Source: Bolinopsis microptera
Lineage: Eukaryota > Ctenophora > Tentaculata > Lobata > Bolinopsidae
Direction: 5' to 3'
DNA length: 64,000 nucleotides
NCBI RefSeq assembly: GCF_026151205.1
Contig: NC_087072.1
Location: 6,248,084-6,312,083, forward strand
A model generated the notes under the pieces. That model did not search any database. It was not told the DNA's origin and worked only from the letters and a program-made list of their open reading frames with translations. The translations under genes were made by a program, and so were the position numbers. Numbering within the stretch: the first letter of the stretch is position 1; every line of letters starts with the position of its first letter. Shown here in pieces: positions 26,801 to 36,800 of this stretch.

Positions 26801-27250
26801 AGTACATTTTACCTGGAGGTATGGGAATTTCAGGTTTTGTTTCTGGCTGTTCCAACACGCTTTCGTTTAGAGAACTGTTTTTAAGCTCTGTTATTACCTT
26901 GTCAATCACGTTCTCCCTGCGCAGTTACATGTGCAGTTACATGTTAACAAGATAGACAATATGAATAAGCATTAAGCATTAGTATCCCATGATATTACTG
27001 ACATTTACATTGTAAAATAAGTAAAACATAATATAAGTATTCACAGTTGACTCTACATACCACTAGAAATGTAACCTAACTCTCTACTGCTAACTACTCG
27101 CTCCTATTACCTGGATATATCCTGGATAACATTGTCCTTGTCCCTCTCCCTCAGTGCTCTATCAATCCTATCAGTGATCCCAGTAGAGGTGAGGTGCTGT
27201 TCTATCAGGAGTTTTAGCGCTCGCACCCTTTCTTCAGGAGCTCCTGACAT
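5881..27250 (-). CDS. CEP76: Centrosomal protein CEP76 (complete, 14 coding exons)
   Basis: Exons in transcript order: 27250-27111, 26916-26813, 26694-26578, 26239-26147, 26007-25930, 20772-20655, 20336-20150, 19939-19751, 7723-7560, 7368-7264, 6985-6827, 6563-6454, 6369-6240, 6019-5881 (TGA 5883-5881). They sum to 1833 nt, 610 aa, always in phase; vertebrate CEP76 is about 659 aa. Landmarks: start [18 protein letters not shown] (family MSLPPEK...LKQLI), IDKVITEL, C2-like region [17 protein letters not shown] and [49 protein letters not shown], the transglutaminase-like core [10 protein letters not shown]...HVWVM...[28 protein letters not shown], and C-terminus [11 protein letters not shown]...[16 protein letters not shown]76 limits centriole reduplication. 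The family's GDCEDH motif reads GDVESH here, so the core Cys is absent. Intron 8 (19750-7724) is about 12 kb and hosts a nested gene. Confidence 0.95.
7731..7957 (-). repeat. 22-bp minisatellite of branch-point-like motifs before CEP76 exon 9
   Basis: Ten head-to-tail 22-bp units (plus-strand gaggcgaccagtggttag + tatt, tagg or ttgg), then a partial unit. Read on the CEP76 strand, nine units contain TACTAAC, the ideal U2 branch-point sequence, and one has AACTAAC. The nearest TACTAAC puts its branch A at 7745, 21 nt before the acceptor AG (7725-7724). The array has no AG dinucleotide on the transcript strand. Confidence 0.9.
8873..11014 (-). CDS. TRPC-like cation channel, intronless, nested in CEP76 intron 8
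   Basis: One uninterrupted 713-aa frame. An in-frame TGA two codons before the ATG supports the start. Residues 141-190 ([20 protein letters not shown]...FAMTLIRGC) resemble the TRPC linker region where family members read DP..RA..LS.EL...E. Six hydrophobic spans follow: about 297-318, 362-385, 404-427, 445-467, 489-513 and 566-598. A likely pore loop is at 530-555 ([16 protein letters not shown]). S6 ends [14 protein letters not shown], followed by a TRP-box-like helix ([14 protein letters not shown], 607-620). Predicted role: plasma-membrane non-selective cation or Ca entry channel. It lacks an obvious ankyrin block (only ~140 residues before the linker), so it is shorter than typical TRPC proteins (800-950 aa). 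Lack of introns suggests an old retrocopy or lineage-specific gene. TRPM-like affinity is a less likely alternative. Confidence 0.85.
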   Translation of the reverse strand: MISNNHILKKKSSIQLKSHKLAEFEEDDHLFSNAVIKFAEKAEADHFTLKALLTSSQCKSMTFHDEEGTRLEFLLDPIGWMSKCTLHTQTFAEDDHYIGYLVGLLEIIVNSAPYGEDRHEIYSPILVLAKLISVKALKERRDPMRTALKLQHHLQKYAKKENGRNSLYDRMIEELEQIPRDFAMTLIRGCITPLEVTKLMRLDDETMFLDKLKSGNKQLVAAKMYQKVVWQNFWGKASTEESTGKGKIIYALKRMINFFFWNFFYLPLALLSRYSNRVKRQKWRVDIDFFSPFTYYLADLLNYSVLVALLLAVTLTTAPDPRPVNLMIQQLQVGMITADNNPHFKVGDDGVILVRLPAPTIPFFEWCLWVCILARVLTEWFQVFHKKGSNMIVKFKKYLNSFSNLNDVVLLLVLITGMICKLHVYIDSRVYGVYHSIHDNTMVARRLVFTIYFYSTAAVMAMVHLLEVCTIHVPGLGPMIRAIRHMFSEISRVIFLFGFFLVGFIVPMLSLASCYRQVYSIDGDDDANDFHSFDSVSKTVLSLIWALFDGMAYGHKTSLYNSLDGAMTLFMGFLLVLYEILLCIMCMNLLIAIMCDAYSKVNKGKFADWRFAQFESIMEYNAVTNVEGHGMPFLFPFCIPYIVFNLITKPCKKRQLKKIDTGRTNDNHFAQFLCRRKGIEFSESDNSCTMIMIDGNNEDTEGGETRTMRKPRR
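11340..11800. repeat. Diverged ~100-bp direct repeat in CEP76 intron 8
   Basis: Two similar segments, near 11345-11450 and 11680-11775, share CTTTTGTCTTCAAGAATTAT and GAGACTAATAATTATATATG with small differences, separated by about 230 bp of other AT-rich sequence. No coding sign. The rest of 11020-12840 is AT-rich intron in which I see no gene. Confidence 0.6.
13893..15507 (+). mobile_element. Interspersed 1.6-kb repeat, copy A
   Basis: Nearly the same sequence recurs inverted at 34509-36066 (copy B) and, shorter, at 36393-37364 (copy C). All end at CCCTGCTACTAGAGTAA. An open frame of 101 codons (15030-14725, minus strand) is present almost unchanged in copies A and C and shifted by a 1-base deletion in an A-run in copy B. 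Two diverged internal ~170-bp repeats share GTTGTATATAAAT and TTTTAAGCTAAAATT. Copy A alone has an expanded (GAGTTC)n at about 14009-14072. No transposase is seen, so this is probably a non-autonomous DNA element. Confidence 0.7.
15945..16260. repeat. GC-rich element with expanded 9-bp GATCGACAA microsatellite
   Basis: About 23-24 nearly perfect copies of a 9-bp unit (atcgacaag, 15993-16204) sit between a left block (CTTCGCCGCTTCGACGCGCC) and a right block (AGAGCAACGATCT, then TTGACATCGTCAATC). The same two blocks occur almost directly joined at 43728-43800, without the expansion. Because 9 is a multiple of 3 and contains no stop, every frame stays open; the resulting frames are not genes. 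Confidence 0.85.
17010..18010. other. Intron sequence without recognised feature
   Basis: AT-rich CEP76 intron 8 sequence. The only notable item is a short duplicated ACGGTGCGTTACACTG near 17465-17500. No gene or RNA recognised. Confidence 0.4.
18013..19285 (+). pseudogene. Decayed non-LTR retrotransposon reverse transcriptase
   Basis: Reverse-transcriptase motifs are visible in order: motif A region [11 protein letters not shown], motif B region QGDYLSG (family QGDxLSP), and the catalytic motif EYADDVDF, then [18 protein letters not shown]. After a stop at about 18750 and further stops and shifts near 18895-18960, the C-terminal part continues with [35 protein letters not shown] and DKRYWQKL. 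The order matches invertebrate LINE ORF2 C-termini. It lies antisense in CEP76 intron 8, with no endonuclease domain or intact ends. Non-functional. Confidence 0.85.
20771..21437. repeat. 341-bp tandem duplication adjoining CEP76 exon 6
   Basis: 20771-21111 repeats at 21112-21437 with few differences; both contain CACGTGGTGTAAATACTG and CTTAAGCTTAAGTTACAAGT. Each unit also carries a ~30-bp piece (20896-20928 and 21236-21275) matching the 5' end of real exon 6 and its acceptor (GCCTCCAGTCAACCTCACAG on the plus strand), so two decoy acceptors lie upstream of exon 6. Confidence 0.8.
21561..22050. repeat. GTCCG-rich MITE fragments (two copies)
   Basis: A poly-G run followed by TGTCACGTCCGTCTATGTCC occurs at 21561-21600 and 21978-22030. 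Both continue into CCTGTCCTTTTTGGATTCTA. The first copy continues into inverted GGACATTGGCGGACTCGGAC units, so it can fold back. A third copy is at 25086-25260. Confidence 0.65.
22150..23715. repeat. 1.5-kb GAGGA/GGACTGA polypurine minisatellite
   Basis: The plus strand is nearly all purine, built from GGAGGA with interspersed GGACTGAGGA, GGACCCAGGA and GGATGGCTGA units. Larger blocks repeat within it (around 22150-22290 and 22570-22720). Long apparent open frames on either strand are low-complexity artefacts. Lies in CEP76 intron 5. Confidence 0.9.
23930..25015. repeat. Split copy of a repeat also found at 61500-61760
   Basis: 23950-24140 is the inverse of 61570-61760 (shared ACGAGGTGTCGTACGTCACC, AAGATCGGGTGACAGGGGGC). 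24955-25012 matches 61500-61557 in the same orientation (ACAGTACAGCTGTACTTACA). The two halves are therefore arranged differently in the two places. 24160-24950 between them has no recognised gene. Confidence 0.65.
25086..25260. repeat. Tandem TATGTCCG array ending in poly-C, foldback MITE
   Basis: About eleven 10-bp TATGTCCGCC-like units, then CCTGTCCTTTTTGGATTCTA, then inverted GCGGACATAGACGGACG and a C run. Same family as 21561-22050. Confidence 0.65.
25421..25929 (-). repeat. Minisatellite of 5'-splice-site-like units starting at the CEP76 exon 5 donor
   Basis: About 19-20-bp units (plus strand ccagactaaacctgactta and variants ending actaac or actatcc). On the CEP76 strand the array starts at the authentic donor TTAG|GTAAGTCAGG (25930/25929). 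GGTAAGT occurs 13 times in total including the real donor; other units read GGTTAGT or GGGATAGT. Confidence 0.85.
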
Positions 27251-27263
27251 CCTGAGACACACA

Positions 27264-28010
27264 TCACGTGTTATTTTGTACTGAGTCACGCGTTATTTTG
27301 TACTGAATCACGTGTTATTTTGTACTGAATCACGTGTTATTTTGTACTGAGTCACGTGTTATTTTTTACTGAGTCACGCGTTATTTTGTACTGAGTCGCG
27401 TGTTATTTTGTACTGAATCACGTGTTATTTTGTACTGAGTCACGCGTTATTTTGTACTGAATCACGTGTTATTTTGTACTGAGTCACGCGTTATTTTGTA
27501 CTGGGTCACGTGTTATTTTGTACTGGGTCACGCGTTATTTTGTACTGAATCACGTGTTATTTTGTACTGAATCACGTGTTATTTTGTACTGAGTCACGTG
27601 TTATTTTTTACTGAGTCACGCGTTATTTTGTACTGAGTCGCGTGTTATTTTGTACTGAATCACGTGTTATTTTGTACTGAGTCACGCGTTATTTTGTACT
27701 GAATCACGTGTTATTTTGTACTGAGTCACGCGTTATTTTGTACTGGGTCACGTGTTATTTTGTACTGGGTCACGTGTTATTTTGTACTGAGTCACGCGTT
27801 ATTTTGTACTGAGTCACGCGTTATTTTGTACTGGGTCACGTGTTATTTTGTACTGAGTCACGCGTTATTTTGTACTGAGTCACGCGTTATTTTATCCTGA
27901 ATCACGTGTTATTTTGTACTGAGTCTCGCGTTATTTTTTACTGAATCACGTGTTATTTTGTACTGAGTCACGCGTTATTTTGTACTGAGTCACGTGTTAT
28001 TTTTTAAGAA
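27264..28010. repeat. 34-copy 22-bp array of E-box/AP-1-like motifs upstream of the CEP76 start
   Basis: Unit: tcacgtgttattttgtactg + aa, ag or gg. Each unit has CACGTG or its CACGCG/CGCGTG variant, usually preceded by TGAGT or TGAAT so that TGAGTCACGTG-type composites form. Units 3-12 repeat as units 14-23 in the same order of variants, an 11-unit (242-bp) higher-order repeat. The array ends 13 bp upstream of the CEP76 ATG, so it is in the promoter, 5'UTR or a 5' intron. Confidence 0.9.
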
Positions 28011-30480
28011 TTAGTTCAAGTAGAAGAGCCACCCAGAACAGTGTTATTTTTGATTTATTAATAATTCACGATAGTGATGGTTCTTGGTACGGTACAGAAT
28101 AATTTCAATTCGATGATTGTTCACAATAATGACAGTTCATGAACTATACAATTTACAATTAGTTTTTTCTGAAGTCTTGATGTAATGTGTGGTCTATTTT
28201 TGTAAGCTTCTAAAATTCTCAACGTATCTATTTCTTCAATGTGATTAATAAATTTCATGTTCAGATGATAGCGTTACCAGCAGTGTACAGTTAAAAATTA
28301 TCACATCTCTCTCTCTTTCTTGGCACGTGAATATTGGAAGAGAATAACAATGTACGATGTACACAATACAATGGAGACTATACAGTATACATTTAATAAC
28401 TACAAACAGGACGCGTGTTTAGAAAAGCAGCAAGACACGCATCTAAACTAGCCGGTCTCATTGTTACATAATCCAATGAGGGGGAGAGTAATGAGTATGG
28501 TTTCTTAGCTAAGTTCTTTATTTCGAGGTTCTTAGTTCGATGAGCACAATGTGATTATTCTACACTGTGTACTCAATGTAATCTACTCTATAGAGGCGGT
28601 CAGCAGTGTTATTATGAAGATTAGCCGTACCTTTCAGAGGTATTATACCACATTGGGCAAAGAGGAACAATCTAATAATTTTATTCTCGATACTCTGCAC
28701 AGTTTACACATCACTATTCAACTATTATAGTTCGGTAACTAAAATATTATCACGGTTATATATTTAGAGAAGCAGATTATAAATCACCGATATAAAGACT
28801 GTTGTATAATAATGGATGATAAGATGATACTATAGAAAGGGCTGTAATCTATAATCCATTATACCTTAATAGTACGAGGTGTACTCTACACAGAGAACTT
28901 TTCTGATTATCTGATTATCTAGTGAAATTATTTAAGAAAATAAAGAAGCGGGATTGGTTGGATAATGTTACCACCTAGATGAAGTATCTTGTTGTAAAGT
29001 AAAGTGTTCTTTTGTGGCATTAATCGAGGGTTTTTATGCTGCATTACAATTGACTCTTCGAATTTACAACTTTCGTGCAGCAAGAAAAGGTTGTATTGGT
29101 TTATAAATTATTTGCTAGTTCTTCTACAGACTTTTATCATCACGTGCTTTCTGGCATTGTAGGTAATTAAAAATGTTTGGTTTAAATTATTATCTGAACT
29201 CATATTTAGAGTCAAACATTATGGTTTCAGATCTAAAGATTTGAGTAACAACGATAGATTTCAACATGTTCACACTATTTCATAAATACCATCATATTAC
29301 ACATCAACATTTTAGCAGCAAAATATAACACACTATTCATTTAATTCTCCAATAATTTATTTAAAACAATTTGTCAAACGTCGTGAATGGCCATTGTCCA
29401 ATACCTGCTATAATGACCAAAAAAAACATATAAATTATAAGGTACTAGACAAGGCACAAACACACATAACTTCATCTGAATGAAAATAGATTTATCATTA
29501 ATTCAAATATCAAGCGCTGCAAAATCTGCAAAATCATCATTTCATGTTAAAATATCCTTCAAAATTATTTGTCACATTTGTGCACTAATTATAGAGACGG
29601 TGGACAATCATTATGTAATATGGTCCAGAATCATTGAATCTGATAAATATATATTGAACCTACTGATCAGTATTAATTAACATATATTATTCCCAATATT
29701 TTTGAAAAACTCTTACCAAAAGTTAAAGTACCATACGAGATTAAATAATAATTCTAACAAGGTAGCTATTACCACAAATAACTAACATGAAAACTACATG
29801 TTTATCTAAAAGACCAGAACAAGTAAAGTTGTACTAAAAACCAAGAAAACCTCTGCACTGAGAGTCTGAGTGACGTCTCCTTCAAAAGAACATATTCTAT
29901 TTATAGCAAACATTGCGCAAGACTACCAGATAATCTACCACCTTTTTAGCTTTTTCCGCTTACGAGAACACACGATATTGTGAACAGATAAATAATTAAT
30001 AACGATTAAATTCAATACGAATAAAACCAGAATATTGGAATCGTTCCAAAATAATCCTTGTGAGGGTCACGTAAGGAAAATATTTAAAGATGAGGGTCAT
30101 CCAAAATAATAAAGAGTTAACACCGTCGTCATTGCAACGATGTCAGTATCATGCAGCCATGGTGCGGAGATGGTGTTGCCATGGTAACAGACTCAGAGAA
30201 GAGATTATTGTATTGATTCCTCGTTTTGGCTGTGTGTTTCTGGCAGGGTCTCGTACTCGTCCTGACAGAGTGTGAATTGTTAGGGGAGACAGTTTGGAGT
30301 TAGAATCTATGAAGTTCAATGATTTTGTTATGTAAGTATGTTTCAATAAGTCAAACATAATATGAAGACAAACTTCCGAAGTCTGAACTAACGAGCGGAT
30401 ATGTCGTAGTTGCAGGTTTAAATCAGCTGATTAAAGATTAAAGGAATTCAGAAACGATCAAAATGCAACAGCTTTACATT
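28011..30480. other. Intergenic, no recognised gene
   Basis: AT-rich sequence 5' of CEP76. Short open frames here (for example 29480-29680) have no family resemblance and no splice context. Nothing further supported. Confidence 0.4.
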
Positions 30481-30539
30481 AATTAGAATTAATATATCAG
30501 TAGTATTAGACATATTAGATTTGTATTAATGATGATTTG

Positions 30540-31060
30540 GTTTTGAATTCTGAATCAGAATAAAAACGCAGGGATAAGATAGGTTAACAAATAATTAGTT
30601 TAAATCAGGGCTATTAAAGCACGATTTCATACATGTAGAGGAGAGTAATGGACGTCGAGCACCCAAATCCTAAAAATTAAGTCATTTAAATTGCTTGTTT
30701 AAGAATGACAGGCTTTTCTGCAGTTCCCGATTTCTATCGGTATAAATAATAAAACAGTGACCTTTATAATACAATTACCATAGGTCGTATTTTTGTAACG
30801 CCTTAGTATGCTTCTACGAACTACACTTTTTAAGTAATCACTGTCAAATCCTGAATCAGATAAAAACACAGTTATGCCTGGGATTAAATAATCAAATTAG
30901 TACAAATATTAATTTTATTAATAATAATAAAAATCAGAGCTATTACAGTACGATTTCCATACATGTTTAGAGAAGTATTGGACGTCGATCTCCTGGAGCC
31001 TAAAAATTAACTTATTTAAATTCCTTGTTTAAGAGTCACTGTTTATCTGCAGTTCCCAAA
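30540..31060. repeat. Diverged tandem duplication (~300-bp unit)
   Basis: 30545-30730 and 30850-31060 share CTGAATCAGA, CATACATGT, GGACGTCGA, CCTAAAAATTAA and CTGCAGTTCCC in the same order, with about 20-25% difference by eye. Confidence 0.6.
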
Positions 31061-31454
31061 ATGGTAGTTATAAATGGTAAAACATCCACCTCTATTTCCC
31101 AACACCAGCTTACAGCTTATTATAGTCAAGACTCATAATTCACAATGGTGTTTAATACTTTGTCTTTTGGAGTCAATTTATCTTTCGTGTATGTGTTGCA
31201 TCGAGTAAGTCCAATAAGTCCATGATAATAGTAGTTAAATATTTTGCCAAAAGCAGCAACTCAAGATTTTAAAAACACTGTTGGGAGAGCACAAAAACAT
31301 GTGATCTCAACTTACTATTTCTACTTTTCATTTCAAAAGATTTTCATCTTAATGGATATAATGTTTGTCGTAAATATTGTTCTTGCTAGATTAATCAAAT
31401 TAATGTTTGTAATCAATATCATGCAAAATTAGGGTCAGATCAGCTCATGACCAC

Positions 31455-31812
31455 CTACTCCGTCTCCTTAAGAACAATAATTAATCGTTTATAATTATAA
31501 AACTTCAAGAGTTCATTCAAGAGTTCTGTAGATAGTTGAGTCTGTGCACAGGGCTGTCCGCCATCAGGCTTCAGATAGATCTGATAAGCCGGGACTTCTT
31601 CCATTATCTGATGTTCTGATTTCCTTGCCCTGGCTTTCCTTGCTTTGTAGTTGGCTAGCCTGTCTGATATGATCAGGTCAGGGTTTATCCAGAACACGAT
31701 GTTGCTCCCATCCCAATCACGTATGGGTCAACCCTTACCATGGTCATGTTGTTTCTTAGTCAGTTCGGGTGATGGTAATACAACTATAAGAGGCCGGGGT
31801 TTATCCTTACTT
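31455..31812 (-). pseudogene. Possible exon or gene relic with one in-frame TGA
   Basis: The minus strand reads a coding-like frame from RPLIVVLPSPELTKKQHDHG, then KG and a TGA (about 31730), then DWDGSNIVFWINPDL...SEHQIMEEVPAYQIYLKPDGG and a stop at 31455. The composition looks like protein and the frame continues on both sides of the single TGA. GGTAAGG at the same place could also be a 5' splice site. I do not recognise the family. Options: last exons of an unrecognised minus-strand gene, or a pseudogene. Confidence 0.35.
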
Positions 31813-32233
31813 CTAGGTAAGTGCTGCATCGAGTGAGTACAATATAAATAAGCTCATGAAAGTGCTATATAGTATTATACCAACGAAAAGTTTGTGGCTG
31901 CTTAAAAAATGCTTTTAGGCAATTTTTTACCTGGTAAAGGACAAAGGTCATATACTTTAGACTAGAGTCGTTTTAGCTATACTTGGGCTAGAAATGGTTT
32001 TTATCATTATATATATATCTAAGCGACATCACAATATGCTCTATTTAGAGCATATTATTATATGTATTGTGAAATTAGAGAATGTAAGATAAATTGAGGT
32101 TAGCAAATGCAAATTTTAAGTTTAGAATAGCAAGTTTTGCACATTGAAACAGTCAAAATAATTTGTAAGTGTCTATCATCATGCAGTTAGTCAGTCTATT
32201 TAGTACGTCCACTGTCTTATGAAGTTAACACAG

Positions 32234-33497
32234 TCACATGCAGCCAGGAGGGTAGTACTTGTCAAAGAGATCCTCTTGTAAAGGTACTATTTTAGAGTAC
32301 TGTACAGCAGTTTTACCCACCTCTGGAGTTCGCTTCTCTACCGCAACAAGGATGTAGATCACTGTGAAGGCCCACATAAGGATGGTCACAGCAGTGAAGT
32401 TGAATGTGTAGGCGTTAGCAGAGAATTTGTCTGGGTTACTGCAAATTTGAAAATTGTTGTCATCAATAAGGAGTTTTATATCGTATGGAAACATGGAAAT
32501 TTCTGTACAGTATGGTACTTTCATGATCGAGATTGTGATCATGAATTTTATGACTACTCACGCAAAGCTATATTTCTCTTGCAGTCCGGTGCAGATTGTA
32601 GCAGCAGCTAATGTTACCATGGCTGTACCTATGGAAATAAAACTTTTTGAACAGGACAACGCTATTTTTGTTTAATCTTTTGACGTTGATTAATTTGAAG
32701 AACAATCATATTTGCATTAACAAAAATTAAAAAGCGATAGAAAGATATAAGGTTGTATTAATATGTATATAGTAAGTTTCTTACCAGCAACAACATGCCA
32801 TGGTTTGTAAGCAGCTCTGATCTCATCACTTGCTCCCTTCACTAGGTCTTGGAAAATTGTCAGCCCACCGAGTGCCTATCAAATTTAAAAATCAAACTTG
32901 TGGGTTCCTATTTGAAGAAACATTTAATAAGTCATCAAAACATGTAATGAAGTAATGAACATATACAGAACGGTACTTTTAAAATTGAATTACCTGCAAG
33001 AATAAGAGGGACAGAGTAATCAATCCCAGCCAGGAGTGTAAGCTGTAAAAGTTGGGGTATCCCTGCTCATTGTGAAAGTCGATTACAGCTACTAATCCAG
33101 CAATAGCAAATGCCACAGCAGCCAAGTTGAGAATTGCATGAATGTATTTCTTCAAGCGATGTGCCAGGGGTAAAATTCGAAACGCTATGATAGCTGAAAA
33201 GGAATCAGATCAATGGAAAAAAAACCTCTTCTAAAACCTTATTATTCAACAAGTAAGTAAGTTGTCTTAAAAGGAAAATGAAGTTGAGAATGAAGTTGAT
33301 TTCGACTTACAATGCCCCATCACAAAAACGAAAGCAATTATCATGAAGACTGGATGATAGTTGAATTTGAGTTTGCTTTTGACTTCCCAAGAGAAACCGC
33401 CACCGTATTTTTGTGCCCAGTAGATTATCAAAATAATTGGCAGGATTGCCACTGCCTCGAATACAAGGAGTGACAACATGTGTTTGATCGATGCCAT
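32234..33497 (-). CDS. Cytochrome b561 (ascorbate-dependent transmembrane electron carrier)
   Basis: Exons in transcript order: 33497-33311, 33193-32994, 32875-32785, 32628-32562, 32438-32234 (TGA 32236-32234). They sum to 750 nt, 249 aa, all phases consistent. Six hydrophobic helices are expected and the four heme-ligand histidines of the family are present: H48 (FNYHPVFM), H81 (KKYIHAIL), H115 (YSLHSWLG) and H156 (YKPWHVVAG). The family trait YRGG.AW appears as YGGGFSW, and VAVIDFHN...GYPNFYSLHSW matches closely. CYB561 moves electrons from cytosolic ascorbate to luminal or extracellular acceptors in secretory or endosomal membranes, regenerating ascorbate or reducing ferric iron. Start: the M of MASIKHML follows an acceptor-like TATATAG, so a non-coding 5' exon is likely; the frame is open further upstream, so an N-terminal extension is possible. 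Confidence 0.95.
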
Positions 33498-33857
33498 CCT
33501 ATATAATGTAATATGGAAATCAATTTCAATGTATGAATAAGAACTGCCGGTTGAACCAACCAATCCCAGTACACTAAAATGTAACTTGGAGTTATTTTAT
33601 TATTAAAATCTAAAATAGCTAATAATTAAACAAATCATTAACCATCCCTTTCAAGTGTGCAATAACATCTTAATTTTATGAAGGAGTAAGTTGTCAGTGG
33701 ATGCGAATTCGTATATTCATTTATTGCTTGTTTAATTTGTTTTGTTGTGTTTAATTTACGATTATTTGTATTTGAGATTCTGCGATTAAATTTATTTTGT
33801 TGATTGTAATGTTTTGATATTGCATAATTTATTGTAAATGTAATATATGTTTCAGAA

Positions 33858-36800
33858 TTACCTTACGAGACATATTTATATGGTACGAAATTTGGGGATT
33901 TTTGGAAAAAATCCCCATATTTTCGTACTACCAAAATTGTGGCCGCCATTTCAAAATCCCACACATTAATTTTTATGTAATTGGCTTAAATAGGGCTAAT
34001 TTGAGGTGAATTTGTCAAATAAATTGTTTTACGTGTTTTGTGAGACACGGATACGCATTTCTCAGGTAAATAGAAAGTTACTTAGTATACAAATTACTGA
34101 ATAGGAAATACTGGTTTTTCAGTGTTACGTGAAAAACGTGCGTCAGATTCAAAATTAGGGTTAGAAGTCAAACTAAGTCTCACATTCAAGAGTATGGGAG
34201 ACTTAATTGACAAGCTCAAACTCCTGTTGAGGGAGACATACACCTCACACCTGGGACTACACCGGTGAGCAGACTCAAAGTGAAAGAGACGACGATGAAG
34301 ACGATTTAAACGAAGAGAATGATTTTTAATTAATTTAGTTTTTCACGATTTTTAAAAATTCCATCAAAAACTGATTTTGATTTCTCTGAAATAATTTAGC
34401 GTGAAAATGCGACAATTCAATTTGGGGTACGAAATTTGGGGATTTCTGAAAAAAATCCCCATATTTTCGTTCCCCCATAATTCCGATCCCCAGAATTATG
34501 ATCCACATAAATTACTCTAGTAGCAGGGAATAGTTGAGTGTGCACTTCGATGTGTACTATTTCTGACAACACAGGGTTGTTTGTTAGGTCATTCTTAACC
34601 AAAATCGTGTGGGTGCACAATTTGTTTCGCTAGAGACAACCCTACAGGGCAAATTTTCTAAATTACCCTCAGTCGCGTATACGAGATTTTCGTATTTCGG
34701 CTCCTGAAGGTCATAGAGACTTCAATTTTAGCTTAAAATTACCGCAATAGCCATATTTATATACAACTTATGAAGCAACATAAGGTCTCCAGTGCTTTGT
34801 TTTATAGATATTGACAAAAAACTGTTTTTTGGCTCAGCGAACCAAAAATGGGACTGAATTTTGGTAACTTGAACTAGGAAGATCGTAGAGACTTGAATTT
34901 TAGCTTAAAATGAGCGCAAACATCACATTTATATACAACTTATAGAGCAATATAAGCCCTTTAATGCTTATTTGTTAAGATATTGACAAAAATCGGTCAT
35001 TTTGACTACACGCGTGAGGAAAAATACCAAATTGGGCAACAACTTTGGTCTTTTTTTACCAGTTTTGTGCTCAAGTTATTAAAATGTGCTTTGATGTTGT
35101 AGATCGGGTGTTTTCTTCCAATATGGGTTTCGGTATAAATCCGGAAGCACCCGGTTCATGGGTGATAGGGGTTAAAAACCCTAAAATGTCAGGCGATGGG
35201 CGAGACAATTGTCTGAATTTGGTTATAAAAACACTTGCACTCTTTGCTAGGGTTTGCTTTTTTCTGCTACATCGATCCGATTTCTAACTACTAATCATCC
35301 CCCTCTACATCATTCTCTTTTAGATACATGATTTTTATAAGTTCTTGAAGGTACATCCGGCATGATGTAAAGTCTATATCAAAGCATTTTAATGTGGTCT
35401 TAACAAGTTGCAAGATATTCAAGTTCACTAATAAAACAGAGATTGTAGGATATTCTTCTTTTACATATTGAGTAATTGCGGGCTTTTTGAGGGGAGGCTA
35501 TAAAATGGCCAAATATAACTTAAACGTAAACGACCCAATAATAATATTAAACGTAGATTGTAGAATGAAACTACTTAAAACTAATACAGATTCATGGTAT
35601 CCTGTTTTAAGACGCTTGCTCCTGATTTTTAGCAACAATATCGACTGACCCCACGACGTTGTAATATAATTGAGGGTAGGCTATCACTTGATCTATAAGT
35701 TTTGAACGGTAGTTTGTAAAAATAATTACATTCTACAAACATTATACGCTCCTACTATGCAATTACTAGCCTCTGGACTAACTCCCAATCATCTGTCCAT
35801 ATAATGGTGTTTCTGGATAGATAGATGGTGTATGATGCCCTCATGCTAAATTCAGCGATCTTCATGCAGGCCTTTTTCTCTTTAGTGTTTACGTTCAGGT
35901 GGTTCATAAAGGTTTGGAGGCTGCAGTTGTAAATGCCTCGAACTCGAACTGCTACTGTCTGGAGCTTGCAATCTCTTCTGTCAGCTGCTGATATCTCTTA
36001 ATATTCTTTTCTCTTGATCAGCAAAGTTCTCTTTATTTCAGATGCACCTTCTTCGCTTTATCTGAATAGATTACTACATCTGGTCTCAGTGGTATTACAC
36101 TAATGTAATGTCTAACAATAACGTTTATAAGTGCTAAAATTTCGAACTAGCGGACCATATTCGGAGGAGAAATTTGGGGCAGTTTTTTGCTTGGAAATAC
36201 TGATTTAATCTAATTTTAACCACAAAATGACTCCCAATAATATTCTTATGGAGAGTGTGGATAAATATTAAATATTTAAAATAATACAGGTTTGACTATA
36301 AAGTTGCGTCAATAATCATGTAAAGAATAATAGATAACCTACAATCTTCGTTTGGTAAACCAATTTGGTATCTTTCCTCACATGTGTAACCAAAATTACT
36401 CAATAATCAATATGTAAAAGAAGAATATCCTACAATCTCTGTTTTATTAGTGAACTTGAATATCTTGCAACTTGTTAAGACCACATTAAAATGCTTTGAT
36501 ATAGACTTTACATCATGCCGGATGTACCTTCAAGAACTTATAAAAATCATGTATCTAAAAGAGAATGATGTAGAGGGGGATGATTAGTAGTTAGAAATCG
36601 GATCGATGTAGCAGAAAAAAGCAAACCCTAGCAAAGAGTGCAAGTGTTTTTATAACCAAATTCAGACAATTGTCTCGCCCATCGCCTGACATTTTAGGGT
36701 TTTTAACCCCTATCACCCATGAACCGGGTGCTTCCGGATTTATACCGAAACCCATATTGGAAGAAAACACCCGATCTACAACATCAAAGCACATTTTAAT

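Noticed and set aside
25421-28010. CRISPR-like regular repeats
   Set aside because: Units are contiguous without unique spacers and the genome is eukaryotic; these are minisatellites.
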